NCBI GenBank assembly: GCA_942491735.1
Contig: CALOCN010000014.1
Location: 620,001-684,000, forward strand
DNA from: CALOCN01 sp942491735
Lineage (GTDB): Bacteria > Eisenbacteria > RBG-16-71-46 > JABDJR01
Length of the DNA: 64,000 bases
Direction: 5' to 3'
This document shows, piece after piece, positions 25,645 to 34,743 of this stretch (position 1 is its first letter; every line of letters begins with the position of its first letter). The notes beneath the pieces were generated by a model that was not told the origin of the DNA, searched no databases, and saw nothing but the letters and a program-made list of their open reading frames with translations. The position numbers were made by a program, and so were the translations under genes.

Positions 25645-26679
25645 ATGAGCGACCAGGGCCTTACCGATCCGATGCTCCTCGCCGAAGAGACCGGCTTCGA
25701 CACCTCGTTGCGGCCCAAGCGACTGGGTGACTTCGTGGGTCAGTCGGCGATCCAGGAGAACCTGCGCATTGCCCTCGAGGCGGCGCGTGCCCGGGGCGAG
25801 GCGTTGGACCATCTTCTTCTCTACGGGCCTCCCGGTCTGGGCAAGACGACCCTGGCCGCCATCGTGGCCGCTGAACTCGATGCCCCCATCGTCTACACCT
25901 CCGGCCCCACCCTGGAGCGGCCGGGCGATCTCGCCGGTCTCCTGACCAACCTGGGAGAGCGTGGCGTCCTCTTCATCGATGAGATCCACCGGCTTCACCC
26001 CGCCATCGAGGAGTACCTCTATCCGGCCATGGAGGACTACTCGCTGGACATCATGATCGACCGGGGAGCCGGGGCGCGATCGGTGCGACTTCCGCTGAAA
26101 CCGTTCACCCTGGTCGGGGCGACCACCCGGGCCGGCCTGCTCACCTCGCCCCTGCGGGCGCGGTTCGGAATGATCCACCGTCTGGACTACTACGAACCGG
26201 CCGAGCTCGAGATCATCGTGGAGCGATCCGCGCGGATCCTCGAGGTCGAGGTGGATGACGCGGGACGGGCCGAGATGGCCCGCCGGTCCCGGGGGACCCC
26301 ACGGATCGCCAACCGGTTGCTGCGACGGATCCGGGACTACGCCCAGGTCCGGGGGGACGGGCGGATCGACGCCGCGACCGCCCGCAAGGCCCTGGAACTC
26401 CTGGAAGTGGACACCCTGGGACTCGACCCCATGGATCGCCGCTATCTGGAGGCCCTGGTCGGTACCTACAGCGGAGGCCCGGTGGGGCTCAACACGTTGG
26501 CCATGACGGTCGGCGAGGAACCCGAGACCCTGGAGGATGTCTACGAACCCTTCCTTCTCCAGCAGGGATTCCTCGAGCGCACGCCCCGGGGCCGGGTCGC
26601 CTCGGCGCGCGCCTACGCACACATGGGGCTCACCGCCCCGACCGGAACGCCGCAGGAGGATCTGTTCGGGACGCAGTAG
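25645..26679 (+). CDS. ruvB: Holliday junction branch-migration ATPase RuvB
   Basis: 344 residues, normal for RuvB. The N-terminal LRPKRLGDFVGQ leads into the AAA+ core: Walker A YGPPGLGKTT, Walker B LFIDEIHRL, the sensor/arginine-finger region LVGATTRAGLLTSPLRARFG, then the winged-helix DNA-binding domain (NTLAMTVGEEPETLEDVYEPFLLQQGF). RuvB hexamers drive branch migration of Holliday junctions with RuvA; ruvA is not adjacent here. ATG 25645 gives the family N-terminus MSDQGL; the frame is open further upstream without a sensible start. It begins a plus-strand housekeeping run. Confidence 0.97.
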   Translation: MSDQGLTDPMLLAEETGFDTSLRPKRLGDFVGQSAIQENLRIALEAARARGEALDHLLLYGPPGLGKTTLAAIVAAELDAPIVYTSGPTLERPGDLAGLLTNLGERGVLFIDEIHRLHPAIEEYLYPAMEDYSLDIMIDRGAGARSVRLPLKPFTLVGATTRAGLLTSPLRARFGMIHRLDYYEPAELEIIVERSARILEVEVDDAGRAEMARRSRGTPRIANRLLRRIRDYAQVRGDGRIDAATARKALELLEVDTLGLDPMDRRYLEALVGTYSGGPVGLNTLAMTVGEEPETLEDVYEPFLLQQGFLERTPRGRVASARAYAHMGLTAPTGTPQEDLFGTQ

Positions 26680-26700
26680 ACGCGTCCCGGATGGTTGCGC

Positions 26701-27600
26701 ATGATCCGACGCCGCCGATTCCTGGTCCTGCTCTTCCTGGGGGCGCTGCTCGCCGTTCTCGTCTGGGTCGTCGTCCAGTCCCGGGTGCTGACGGTGCGTG
26801 GCGAGGAGGTTGTCCTGGAAGGGGACGGGGTACGCCTGGCCGCGACGCTGGCCCTGCCACGGTTCGCGAAGCCTCCCTATCCGGCCGCGGTCATCGTGCA
26901 TGGATCGGGGCGGGTGACCCGGAGGGACCTGCGCTCGTGGGCGGGACGCCTGGCCTCGCGCGGCATGGCCGTGCTCATCTACGACAAGCGCGGTGTGGGC
27001 GAGTCGACCGGAAACTACCGCAACTGGAACGGTCTCACCTGCGCGCCCCTGCTGACCGAGCTGGCCAGGGACGCGATCGTCGGGGTCGACTATCTCCGCT
27101 CCCGCGAGGACATCGACGCGGGGAGGATCGGCCTCGTGGGAGGGAGCCAGGCCGGGTGGATCATGGCCATGGCCGCCGATTGGACCCGGGATGTGTCCTT
27201 TGTCGTAGCCGTCTCCGGCCCAACGGTAAGCTGTACGATGATAGATGCTTACCAGGACTTCACCGGCGCCTCCGCCGGGTTGCCCCGCTCGGTGGATCCG
27301 GACTCGGTGGCGCGAATGCTCTCCGCACACGCAGGCCCCTCGGGGTATGATCCTCGGCCGGCTCTTGAAGGGATGCGTTGTCCCAGCCTCTGGATCTACG
27401 GGGGGCGGGACGTGCGGGTCCCGGCCCACTACTGCGCTTCGGTTCTCGAGGGAATCGTTGCCGCGGGAAACGAGAGGATCACGTTCCGGGTCTATCCCGA
27501 CGGTGACCACGATCTCAGGAACGCGGACACCGGGGATCCAATCGACTTCTGGTCGGATGTGCTGACCTGGCTCCGGGGGCGCGGCATCCTGGACCCTTGA
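26701..27600 (+). CDS. Membrane-anchored alpha/beta-hydrolase
   Basis: 299 residues. An N-terminal basic-hydrophobic segment (MIRRRRFLVLLFLGALLAVLVWVVV) acts as signal anchor. The alpha/beta-hydrolase domain has the oxyanion strand VIVHGSG, nucleophile elbow GGSQAG (Ser near residue 155), Asp in YGGRDVRVP and His in DGDHDLR. Lys-Arg-Gly-Val-Gly-Glu-Ser-Thr-Gly (KRGVGESTG) is the loop typical of dienelactone-hydrolase/S9-like esterases. An envelope esterase or peptidase is likely; the substrate is unknown. It sits between ruvB and queA. Confidence 0.75.
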   Translation: MIRRRRFLVLLFLGALLAVLVWVVVQSRVLTVRGEEVVLEGDGVRLAATLALPRFAKPPYPAAVIVHGSGRVTRRDLRSWAGRLASRGMAVLIYDKRGVGESTGNYRNWNGLTCAPLLTELARDAIVGVDYLRSREDIDAGRIGLVGGSQAGWIMAMAADWTRDVSFVVAVSGPTVSCTMIDAYQDFTGASAGLPRSVDPDSVARMLSAHAGPSGYDPRPALEGMRCPSLWIYGGRDVRVPAHYCASVLEGIVAAGNERITFRVYPDGDHDLRNADTGDPIDFWSDVLTWLRGRGILDP

Positions 27601-27651
27601 GACCACCGTGATTCCCCGGCTACTCCCATAAGAACGGATTCCGCCTCACCC

Positions 27652-28710
27652 ATGCATGTCGACGAGTTCAACTACCGGCTCCCCAAGGAACTCATTGCCC
27701 AGCGACCGCTCCCGGAACGGGATGCCTCGCGGCTCATGGTGTTGCGCCGCGAGACCGGAACGATCGAACATCACATGTTCCGCGATCTTCCCGGCATGCT
27801 TCGCCTCGGGGACCGGATCGTGGTCAACGATACGCGGGTCATTCCGGCCCGGCTGTTCGGCTATCGCGAGGGGGGAACGGGCCGGGTCGAGGTCCTGCTG
27901 CACCGCCCGGTGGATTCGCAGGACGGGCGTCCCACCTACCAGGCGCTGGCCCGACCGGCCAAGAAGATCCTCGCCGGCACCCGTCTGTTCCTGGGGTCCG
28001 AACATGTCGCGGTGGATGTCGTGGAGGAGCTGGACACCCGCGGCCGGGTGGTGGCGTTTCCCAAGGGGTTCAAGATGTCCCCGTTCCTCGAAGCCGAGGG
28101 GCACATTCCCTTGCCGCCCTACATTACCCGCGGGGACGACGACGAGGATCAGGACCGGTACCAGACCGTGTTTGCCAATGTCCCGGGCGCGGTGGCTGCG
28201 CCCACCGCCGGCCTGCACTTTTCCCCGGAGATTCTCGCCGCCCTGGCCGCCGGGGGAGTGGGACGTTCCGCGGTCACCCTGCGGGTCGGGCTGGGCACCT
28301 TCTCCCCGGTTACCGTGGAGACGGTGGAAGAGCACGTGATGGACCACGAGCACTACCGCATCGGCCGCGAGGCGGCCGAGGCGATCACCAGCACCCGGCG
28401 ACTGGGAGGGCGAATCATCGCGGTGGGGACCACCGTGGTGCGGACCCTGGAGACCGCGGCCCACCACATCGAACCGCTCAACGTGTGGGGCGTGCGCGAG
28501 ACGGAAGGGGAAACGAACCTGTTCATCACCCCTCCCTACGACTTCCGGATCGTCGACGCCCTCATCACCAACTTCCACCTTCCCCGCTCCACCCTGCTCA
28601 TGCTGGTGGCCGCGTTCGGCGGTCAGGACCTCATGCACGAGGCCTACCGGGAAGCGGTTTCACACCGATACCGCGTCTACTCCTACGGCGACGCGATGTT
28701 GATCCTGTAG
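27652..28710 (+). CDS. queA: S-adenosylmethionine:tRNA ribosyltransferase-isomerase QueA
   Basis: 352 residues, full length. It converts preQ1 in tRNA to epoxyqueuosine using the ribosyl group of SAM. Diagnostic segments: FNYRLPKELIAQRPLPERDASRLMVL (start), RIVVNDTRVIPARLFG, PTAGLHFS and LITNFHLPRSTLLMLVAAFGG with the end YRVYSYGDAMLIL. It stands 9 bases before tgt, the enzyme of the preceding step, so the queuosine pair is cotranscribed. Confidence 0.97.
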   Translation: MHVDEFNYRLPKELIAQRPLPERDASRLMVLRRETGTIEHHMFRDLPGMLRLGDRIVVNDTRVIPARLFGYREGGTGRVEVLLHRPVDSQDGRPTYQALARPAKKILAGTRLFLGSEHVAVDVVEELDTRGRVVAFPKGFKMSPFLEAEGHIPLPPYITRGDDDEDQDRYQTVFANVPGAVAAPTAGLHFSPEILAALAAGGVGRSAVTLRVGLGTFSPVTVETVEEHVMDHEHYRIGREAAEAITSTRRLGGRIIAVGTTVVRTLETAAHHIEPLNVWGVRETEGETNLFITPPYDFRIVDALITNFHLPRSTLLMLVAAFGGQDLMHEAYREAVSHRYRVYSYGDAMLIL

Positions 28711-28719
28711 GGACGCGTC

Positions 28720-29868
28720 ATGCCCATCGACTTCCAGGTCACTGCCCGGGATCCGGGTTGCGCCGCGCGTACCGGGGTGATTGCCAACCAGCGCGGCTCC
28801 ATCGTCACCCCGGTGTTCATGCCGGTGGGGACCCAGGGTTCGGTGAAGACCCTGCGCCAGAGCGATCTGCGGAACCTCGGGGCCGGGATCATCCTGGGCA
28901 ACACCTACCATCTCTATCTGAGGCCCGGGCACGCCCTCATCCGGGAGATGGGTGGGCTGCACCGGTTCATGGGCTGGGATCGGCTCCTCCTCACCGATTC
29001 GGGTGGGTTCCAGGTGTGGAGCCTGGCCGACCTGAACCGGGTATCGGCCGAAGGGGTCCGTTTCCAGTCGCATCTCGACGGTTCCTATCACGAGTTCACC
29101 CCGGAGCTGTCCATGGAAGTCCAACTGGGGTTGGGCTCCGACATCGTCATGGTGCTCGACCAGTGCCTGCAGTACCCGGCCAGCCGCCCCGACGCCGACG
29201 AAGGGGTCACCCTGACCCTGGACTGGGCGCGACGAAGCCGCGAGGCCTTCGACCGGCTGGAACCGGTGGCCGGCGCGGATCCATCCCTGTTCGGCATCGT
29301 CCAGGGAGGGGTGTACCCGGATCTCCGGGTGCGGTGTCTCGAGGGGCTGCGGGAGGTGGGATTCGACGGGTACGCCATCGGCGGCCTCTCGGTGGGTGAG
29401 CCCAAGTCGGTGATGTGGGACATGGTCGAGGCGGGCATGCCCGGGATGCCCGACCACGCGCCACGCTATCTCATGGGGGTGGGAACGCCGGAGGACCTCA
29501 TCGAGGGGGTGCGGCGGGGGGTGGACATGTTCGACTGCGTCATGCCCACCCGGAACGCCCGCAAGGGGAGCGTATTCACCCGCTCCGGCCGGCTGGTGGT
29601 GAAGAACGCGCTCTATGCCCGGGATCCCCGGCCCCTGGACCCCGGGTGCACGTGCTACGCGTGCAGCCACTACTCCCGGGCCTATATCCGACATCTCTTC
29701 CAGACCGGAGAGATCCTCGCCCAGGAACTGGCCAGCCTGCACAGCCTTCACCTCTACCTGACCCTCATGCAATCGATTCGGGAAGCCATTGCCGAGCAAC
29801 GATTTGCGGCATGGGCCAAGGACTGGTTGACCCGCTTTCGCAGCGGGGAAGCGGCGGAACCGCTCTGA
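28720..29868 (+). CDS. tgt: Queuine/preQ1 tRNA-guanine transglycosylase Tgt
   Basis: 382 residues. It exchanges G34 of Asp, Asn, His and Tyr tRNAs for preQ1. Visible: RGSIVTPVFMPVGTQGSVK, active-site Asp in LTDSGGFQVWSL, nucleophile Asp region VMVLDQC, substrate loop FGIVQGG, GGLSVGEPK, and the zinc site CTCYACSHYSRAYIRHL (three Cys and a His). ATG 28720 gives the family start. A terminator hairpin follows at 29886. Confidence 0.97.
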   Translation: MPIDFQVTARDPGCAARTGVIANQRGSIVTPVFMPVGTQGSVKTLRQSDLRNLGAGIILGNTYHLYLRPGHALIREMGGLHRFMGWDRLLLTDSGGFQVWSLADLNRVSAEGVRFQSHLDGSYHEFTPELSMEVQLGLGSDIVMVLDQCLQYPASRPDADEGVTLTLDWARRSREAFDRLEPVAGADPSLFGIVQGGVYPDLRVRCLEGLREVGFDGYAIGGLSVGEPKSVMWDMVEAGMPGMPDHAPRYLMGVGTPEDLIEGVRRGVDMFDCVMPTRNARKGSVFTRSGRLVVKNALYARDPRPLDPGCTCYACSHYSRAYIRHLFQTGEILAQELASLHSLHLYLTLMQSIREAIAEQRFAAWAKDWLTRFRSGEAAEPL

Positions 29869-29885
29869 GCCGGCCCGGGTGGCCC

Positions 29886-29907
29886 GGGGCGGAATCCGCC
29901 CCGTTTT
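29886..29907 (+). terminator. Intrinsic terminator after tgt
   Basis: A 7-bp stem GGGGCGG / CCGCCCC with AAT loop, followed by GTTTT, 18 bases after the tgt stop. It separates queA-tgt from the yajC-def group. Confidence 0.7.
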
Positions 29908-29965
29908 GCTAAGCTATGAAACGTGTATGTCTTGTACCTGTTGTTGTAGGAGGGTTTGAGAGCCG

Positions 29966-30298
29966 ATGATTCCTTTGCTGGCATTGATGCCGCCGCCCCA
30001 GGGCGCGGATGGCCAGGGTGGACCCATGAGCGTCGTGATGTCGCTCATGCCGTTCCTTCTGATCTTTTTCATTTTCTATTTCCTGGTCATCCGCCCGCAG
30101 GCCAAGCGTCAGCGGGAAACCAAGGAAATGCTGGAGAGCCTCAAGCAGGGCGACCGGGTGGTGACCACGGGCGGAATGTACGGCACCGTGGCCGGTCTCA
30201 AGGATGCCGTGGTGGTCCTCAAGATCGCGGATCAGGTGAAGGTCGAGGTGGCCAAGAGCGCGGTAACCGGTGTCGTCCAGAAGAGCCGGGAGACGTAA
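29966..30298 (+). CDS. yajC: Sec translocon accessory protein YajC
   Basis: 110 residues: one N-terminal membrane helix (SLMPFLLIFFIFYFLVIRPQAKRQRE is the family hallmark, given here with flanking residues) and a small cytoplasmic domain (MLESLKQGDRVVTTGGMYGTVAGL). YajC associates with SecDF-YidC. AGGAGGG lies 13 bases before the ATG. The usual secD and secF do not follow; instead the stop overlaps the def start (TAATG at 30296-30300). Confidence 0.93.
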   Translation: MIPLLALMPPPQGADGQGGPMSVVMSLMPFLLIFFIFYFLVIRPQAKRQRETKEMLESLKQGDRVVTTGGMYGTVAGLKDAVVVLKIADQVKVEVAKSAVTGVVQKSRET

Positions 30299-30825
30299 TG
30301 AGCACGCAGGATCTCTTTCTTCGCATCTACGGTGACCCCGTTCTCCGACGCCGTTCCACGCCGGTGGTTTCCTTTGGACCCCATCTGAAGGAACTGGCCG
30401 AGCGGATGTACGAGGTCATGTACGAGGAAGAAGGGGTTGGTCTCGCCGCACCCCAGGTGGGGGTGTCCGAGCGCATGATGGTCCTCGATGTGCCCGTCGA
30501 GGACGCGCCCAACTTCAGCGGCGTGGTCATCAACCCCGAGATCGTCTCGACCGAGGGGACCCAGCGGGGGCAGGAGGGTTGTCTCTCCATCCCCGGACTG
30601 AGGGAGGATGTCACCCGGCACGAGGTGCTGACCGTGAAGGCGCTGGACATCGAGGGGAAGGAGTTCACCTTCTCCTGCGACGCGTTGCTTTCCCGGGCCA
30701 TCCAGCACGAGATCGATCACCTGGACGGTGTGCTGTTCATCGATCACCTGAGTCCGGTTCGACGCCGGCTCCTCGCCAAACGTCTCAGGAAGATTTCCGA
30801 AGAGGGGAGAGAGGCCGCGGTCTAG
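30298..30825 (+). CDS. def: Peptide deformylase
   Basis: 175 residues. It removes the formyl group from new N-terminal Met. The three motifs are intact: GVGLAAPQVG, EGCLSIPG (metal Cys) and QHEIDHLDG (two metal His and catalytic Glu). ATG 30298 overlaps the yajC stop by one base and starts MSTQDLFLRIYGDPVLR, the normal family beginning. The next gene is fmt, the matching formyltransferase. Confidence 0.97.
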   Translation: MSTQDLFLRIYGDPVLRRRSTPVVSFGPHLKELAERMYEVMYEEEGVGLAAPQVGVSERMMVLDVPVEDAPNFSGVVINPEIVSTEGTQRGQEGCLSIPGLREDVTRHEVLTVKALDIEGKEFTFSCDALLSRAIQHEIDHLDGVLFIDHLSPVRRRLLAKRLRKISEEGREAAV

Positions 30826-30859
30826 TCGCCTCCCCGGGCGTTCCGCGCTTCCAATCGCC

Positions 30860-31837
30860 ATGCGTATTCTTTTCATGGGCACGCCCCAGTTCGCCTGCGC
30901 CAGCCTGGCCGCGCTCGTCGCCGCCGGTCACGAGGTGGTGGGCGTCGTCACCCGGCCGGACAAACCGGTGGGACGCGGACGGAAGATCGTTCCCACGCCG
31001 GTCAAGGCTCTCGCCACCGAGCACGATCTTCCGGTGTTCCAGCCACCGCGGGTCAATGCGGCGGACAGTCTCGAGGTCCTGAAGGCCCTGGAGCCCCGGG
31101 TGGTCGTGGTCACCGCGTTCGGCGCGATCCTTCGCGCTCCGCTCCTGGGTTTGGCCCCGCTGGGCGCGGTCAACGTGCATGCCTCGGTGCTGCCCGCCTA
31201 TCGCGGTGTGGCCCCGGCACAGTGGGCGCTCATTCACGGCCAACGGGCGGCCGGGGTGACCACCATGCTCATGGACGAGGGAGTCGACACCGGCCCCATC
31301 CTGGAGCGACGCATGACCGAAGTGACGCCCACCGAGACCGCCGGTGCCTTGCTCCTGCGGCTGGCCGAGATGGGCGGGGAACTCCTGGTCCATACCCTGG
31401 CCGGGCTCGAGGATGGAACCCTCGTTCCCGTACCCCAGACCGAAGAGGGCGCCGGCTATGCGCCCCGACTGGAAAAACATCATGGATGGCTCGATCTCGG
31501 CCGGAGCGCGGTCCAGGTCTCGGATCAGTTCCGCGGGGTCACCCCGGCGCCCGGCGCCCGGGTCTTTCTCGGTGAGGAAGCGATCGGGGTGGAGGCCCTG
31601 CGTCCGGTACCGCAGGTGAGCCACGGAACCCCCTACACCGTTCTGGAGATCGACAGCCGCCACGTTCGGGTGGCCACCGCCGAGGGGGCGGTGGATCTCA
31701 TCCAGGTGCGGCCACCGGGCAAGCGGACCATGGATGGCGCCGCGTTCGCCCGGGGTCGTCGACTGGTCCCCGGGGATCGTTTTTCCCCACCGCCTTTCGT
31801 CCCGGACCTGAGTCTCCGGGTCGCCGTCACCCCATGA
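30860..31837 (+). CDS. fmt: Methionyl-tRNA formyltransferase
   Basis: 325 residues. It formylates initiator Met-tRNA. N-terminal MRILFMGTPQFACASLAAL, catalytic NVHASVLPAYRGVAPAQWALIHG region (Asn, His) with Asp in TMLMDEGVDTGPIL, and the C-terminal OB-like domain (RVFLGEEAIGVEAL ... VDLIQVRPPGKRTMDGAAFARG). Its stop overlaps the rsmB start (ATGA, 31834-31837). Confidence 0.97.
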   Translation: MRILFMGTPQFACASLAALVAAGHEVVGVVTRPDKPVGRGRKIVPTPVKALATEHDLPVFQPPRVNAADSLEVLKALEPRVVVVTAFGAILRAPLLGLAPLGAVNVHASVLPAYRGVAPAQWALIHGQRAAGVTTMLMDEGVDTGPILERRMTEVTPTETAGALLLRLAEMGGELLVHTLAGLEDGTLVPVPQTEEGAGYAPRLEKHHGWLDLGRSAVQVSDQFRGVTPAPGARVFLGEEAIGVEALRPVPQVSHGTPYTVLEIDSRHVRVATAEGAVDLIQVRPPGKRTMDGAAFARGRRLVPGDRFSPPPFVPDLSLRVAVTP

Positions 31838-33198
31838 AGCCGCCCCGCACCCGCCGCGATCCCCGCCCCAAGTCGGCGCGGGAGGTGGCCCTCGTCGTGT
31901 TGCAGCAGGTGGACACCCGCAAGGCCTTCGCCGATCTGCTGCTGAACCAGGCCTTCAAGCAGGGACAGCTCGACGCGCGGGACGCCGCCCTGGCCACCGA
32001 ACTGGTCAACGGCACCCTGCGCTGGCGGGCCCGGCTGGACTGGGTGCTCAACCCGTACGTGCGGTCCGGTCTCGAGGGCCTCTCCCCCTGGATCCTCAAC
32101 GATCTGCGTCTGGGTCTGTACCAGATCCTGTTCCTGGACCGGGTTCCCGACCACGCGGCGGTGGACCAGAGCGTTCGCCTTGCCCGCAAGTTCGGCCATG
32201 ACGGGAGCGCCGGTCTGGTCAACGCGGTGTTGCGCCGCGTGCTGCGCGAGCGGGACACCCTGCGGGACCCCGAGACCGTGCTCACCGATCCCGCCGAGGC
32301 GTTGGCCGTTGCCTGGTCCCACCCGGAATGGGTGGTGGCGCGATGGTTGCGGCGCTTTGGTCCGGACGAGACGCGCAAGCTGCTCGCGGCCAACAACGAC
32401 CCGCCGGCCCTGGGGCTGCGGGTCAACACCATGCGCACGGACCGTGAGACCCTGCGCGCCCTGCTGGCCGACCGGGGCATCGAGACCGAGGCGTCTCCGG
32501 TTTCCCGACTCTCCCTCGTTTCCCGGGGCAACCTGACCCCGCGGACCATCCCCGAGTTCCAGGACGGCCTGTTCTTTGTCCAGGATCCGTCGGAGACCCT
32601 TGTCGTGGAGCTGCTCGACCCGCAGCCGGGCGAGCGGATCCTGGACCTCTGCGCCGCTCCGGGGGGGAAGGCGACCCAGATCCAGGAGTGCCGGGACGAC
32701 CAGGGCACGGTGGTGGCGGTGGATGTCCAGGCAAACCGGCTGGGTCGGATCCGCGAGAACGTCCAGCGGTTGAAGCTGAGCGGACTCCTTCCGGTGGTGG
32801 CCGACGGTCGAGCCTTCGGAGTCCGGCAGCCCTTCGACCGGGTCCTCGTCGACGCCCCCTGCAGTGGTCTGGGCGTGTTGGGTCGTCGGGCCGACGCCCG
32901 GTGGCGCAAGACCTCGGCGTCCCTGCGCACCCTGGCCGCGGTCCAGGCCGGGATCATCTCCGCCGCGGCTCCCCTGGTGAAGCCGGGCGGGGTGCTGGGT
33001 TACAGTGTGTGCAGTTTCGAGCCGGAGGAAACCACCCGGGTGATCGAGGGGTTCCTCAAGGAGCACGACGACTTTTCCGTGGAGCCGGCGGGGGAGTTCC
33101 TTCCCGCCGATGTCGTCACCGACGACTGTCTCCTGATGTTGCCGCATCGACACGCCACCGACGGCGCGTTCGCGGCCCGGCTGCGCCGCAAGGACTGA
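31834..33198 (+). CDS. rsmB: 16S rRNA (cytosine-967-C5)-methyltransferase RsmB
   Basis: 454 residues: an N-terminal NusB-like RNA-binding domain (about 10-145; AREVALVVLQQVDTRKAFADLLLN) and a C-terminal SAM methyltransferase domain. The latter has LDLCAAPGGKATQIQ (SAM loop), VDAPCSGLGVLGRRAD (motif IV Cys) and GYSVCSFEPEE (catalytic motif VI Cys). Length is normal. It overlaps fmt by 4 bases and precedes the PASTA gene by 6, so all are one transcript. Confidence 0.95.
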   Translation: MKPPRTRRDPRPKSAREVALVVLQQVDTRKAFADLLLNQAFKQGQLDARDAALATELVNGTLRWRARLDWVLNPYVRSGLEGLSPWILNDLRLGLYQILFLDRVPDHAAVDQSVRLARKFGHDGSAGLVNAVLRRVLRERDTLRDPETVLTDPAEALAVAWSHPEWVVARWLRRFGPDETRKLLAANNDPPALGLRVNTMRTDRETLRALLADRGIETEASPVSRLSLVSRGNLTPRTIPEFQDGLFFVQDPSETLVVELLDPQPGERILDLCAAPGGKATQIQECRDDQGTVVAVDVQANRLGRIRENVQRLKLSGLLPVVADGRAFGVRQPFDRVLVDAPCSGLGVLGRRADARWRKTSASLRTLAAVQAGIISAAAPLVKPGGVLGYSVCSFEPEETTRVIEGFLKEHDDFSVEPAGEFLPADVVTDDCLLMLPHRHATDGAFAARLRRKD

Positions 33199-33204
33199 GC
33201 CCGC

Positions 33205-33963
33205 ATGGACTCGGATCGCTTCCCCACCGCCCGGAACACGGGATGGCCCCGCCGTTTGTTGCGGGTCCTGGTCGTGTTCGTGCAGTTGGGGATCGGGGTG
33301 CTGGGGGCGGTGCTCGTGTTCAACCTCCTCGTCATGCCGCTCTTCGTCCGGCACGGCAACGAGATCGTCGTCCCGGAACTCGAGGGCCGCTCCCTCGACG
33401 ATGTTCATGTCCTGCTGGCCGAGCAGGGGCTTGCCGTCCGGGATACCCTCGTGCGGACCAGCCCGGATATCCTGGCCGGGATCGTTATCGAACAGCTGCC
33501 CCGCGCCGGGATGAGCGTGAAGCCGGAGCGGGGAGTGACCCTCATGGTCAGTTCCGGACGGAGCCGGACCCGGGTCCCCTATCTCTCGGGCCAGACCCTG
33601 CGATTCGCTCGTCTGGTCCTGGCCCAGGAGGGGTATGTGCTGGGAGACGTCATTCGGTTGGCCTCGGAGGAGGTTCCCCGCAACACCGTGGTGACCAGCG
33701 ATCCCCCCCGTGGCACCGCACACCCCGGCGGTCAGCCCGTCCATCTGCTGGTCAGCGACGGCGCTCCCCAGGAACGCTGGATCATGCCGGACCTTCGCGG
33801 CAAGGAGCTGCTGATCACCGCCGACCGGTTGCGGTTCGCCGGTTTTCCGGTGAACATCCGGGAGGACGAGGACAGCTTTGGTCTCGGGGTGATTCGCAAC
33901 ACCTTTCCGTTGCCCGGTTCGCGGGTCGCGGCCGGCGATACCATTCGACTTCTGGGAGACTGA
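33205..33963 (+). CDS. Membrane-anchored protein with three PASTA domains, no kinase
   Basis: 252 residues: short cytoplasmic N-terminus, one membrane helix (about 20-45; LVVFVQLGIGVLGAVLVFNLL), then three PASTA domains of ~66 residues (about 53-120, 121-188, 191-252), each with VP.L.G, a loop and a closing VxLxVSxG or equivalent strand. PASTA domains bind peptidoglycan fragments in Ser/Thr kinases (PrkC/PknB) and in some PBPs. No kinase or transpeptidase part is present. The position rsmB-PASTA-rpe matches where Firmicutes carry prpC-prkC-rsgA between rsmB (sun) and rpe. I infer a cell-wall-sensing or -binding adaptor. Confidence 0.9.
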   Translation: MDSDRFPTARNTGWPRRLLRVLVVFVQLGIGVLGAVLVFNLLVMPLFVRHGNEIVVPELEGRSLDDVHVLLAEQGLAVRDTLVRTSPDILAGIVIEQLPRAGMSVKPERGVTLMVSSGRSRTRVPYLSGQTLRFARLVLAQEGYVLGDVIRLASEEVPRNTVVTSDPPRGTAHPGGQPVHLLVSDGAPQERWIMPDLRGKELLITADRLRFAGFPVNIREDEDSFGLGVIRNTFPLPGSRVAAGDTIRLLGD

Positions 33964-33964
33964 C

Positions 33965-34636
33965 ATGATCCGGATCGCCCCTTCGATCCTCTCCGCCGAC
34001 TTCAGTCGTCTCGGTGAGGAGCTCAGGACGGTGGAGGCAGCGGGCGCCGACCTGCTCCACGTCGACGTCATGGACGGCCACTACGTGAACAACATCACCT
34101 TCGGCCCCATGATCGTGGAGGCGGTGAACCGCCTGACCGACCTTCGGCTCAGCACCCACCTCATGATCTCGGATCCGGCCTCGTTCCTGAAGCCGTTCGC
34201 CGAGGCGGGGGCGGACGATCTGATCGTGCATGTCGAGGTGGCGGACGACCCGGCGGCCATGCTCGCGGAAATCCGGGACCTGGGCCTGCGGGCCGGCATC
34301 ACCTCGAACCCGGCCACGCCCTTCGAGCGGATCGAGCCGCTGTTGCCCCTCGCCGACCTGTTCCTCGTCATGAGCGTCAACCCCGGGTGGGGAGGCCAGG
34401 CGTTCATCCCCGAGGTGTTGGAGAAGGCGACCCGGGCCCGGACGATCAAGCAGCGTGATGGTCTGGACCTGGAGATCCACATTGACGGGGGCATCGGTCC
34501 CGGCACGGCTTCCCAGGCGGCCGCCGCGGGCTGCGAAGTGCTCGTCGCGGGAAGCGCGGTGTTCAAGGCGCCGGACCCGGCGGGAAGGGTGCGGGAGCTG
34601 CGGCAACTGGGAGAGGCGGCCCTGGCCGAATCCTGA
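33965..34636 (+). CDS. rpe: Ribulose-phosphate 3-epimerase
   Basis: 223 residues, normal length. It interconverts ribulose-5-P and xylulose-5-P. MIRIAPSILSADFSRLGEEL, catalytic Asp and metal His in LLHVDVMDGHYV, STHLMISDP, MSVNPGWGGQAFIP and the second catalytic Asp in EIHIDGGIGPGTA. It starts one base after the PASTA gene stop and ends the def-rpe run. Confidence 0.97.
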   Translation: MIRIAPSILSADFSRLGEELRTVEAAGADLLHVDVMDGHYVNNITFGPMIVEAVNRLTDLRLSTHLMISDPASFLKPFAEAGADDLIVHVEVADDPAAMLAEIRDLGLRAGITSNPATPFERIEPLLPLADLFLVMSVNPGWGGQAFIPEVLEKATRARTIKQRDGLDLEIHIDGGIGPGTASQAAAAGCEVLVAGSAVFKAPDPAGRVRELRQLGEAALAES

Positions 34637-34743
34637 ACCCGGGCCTCGTCCCAGTTGGCCCCCCGGTTCGTACTCTTGATACCAACCCATCCGTGCGGAG
34701 GCTCGCCCGAGTCCCGCCTGGCCGCATTCCCCCCGGAGGCTCC

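Noticed and set aside
31633..34071. Long minus-strand frame over fmt-rsmB-PASTA-rpe
   Set aside because: Antisense to four recognisable genes; no domain or start site.
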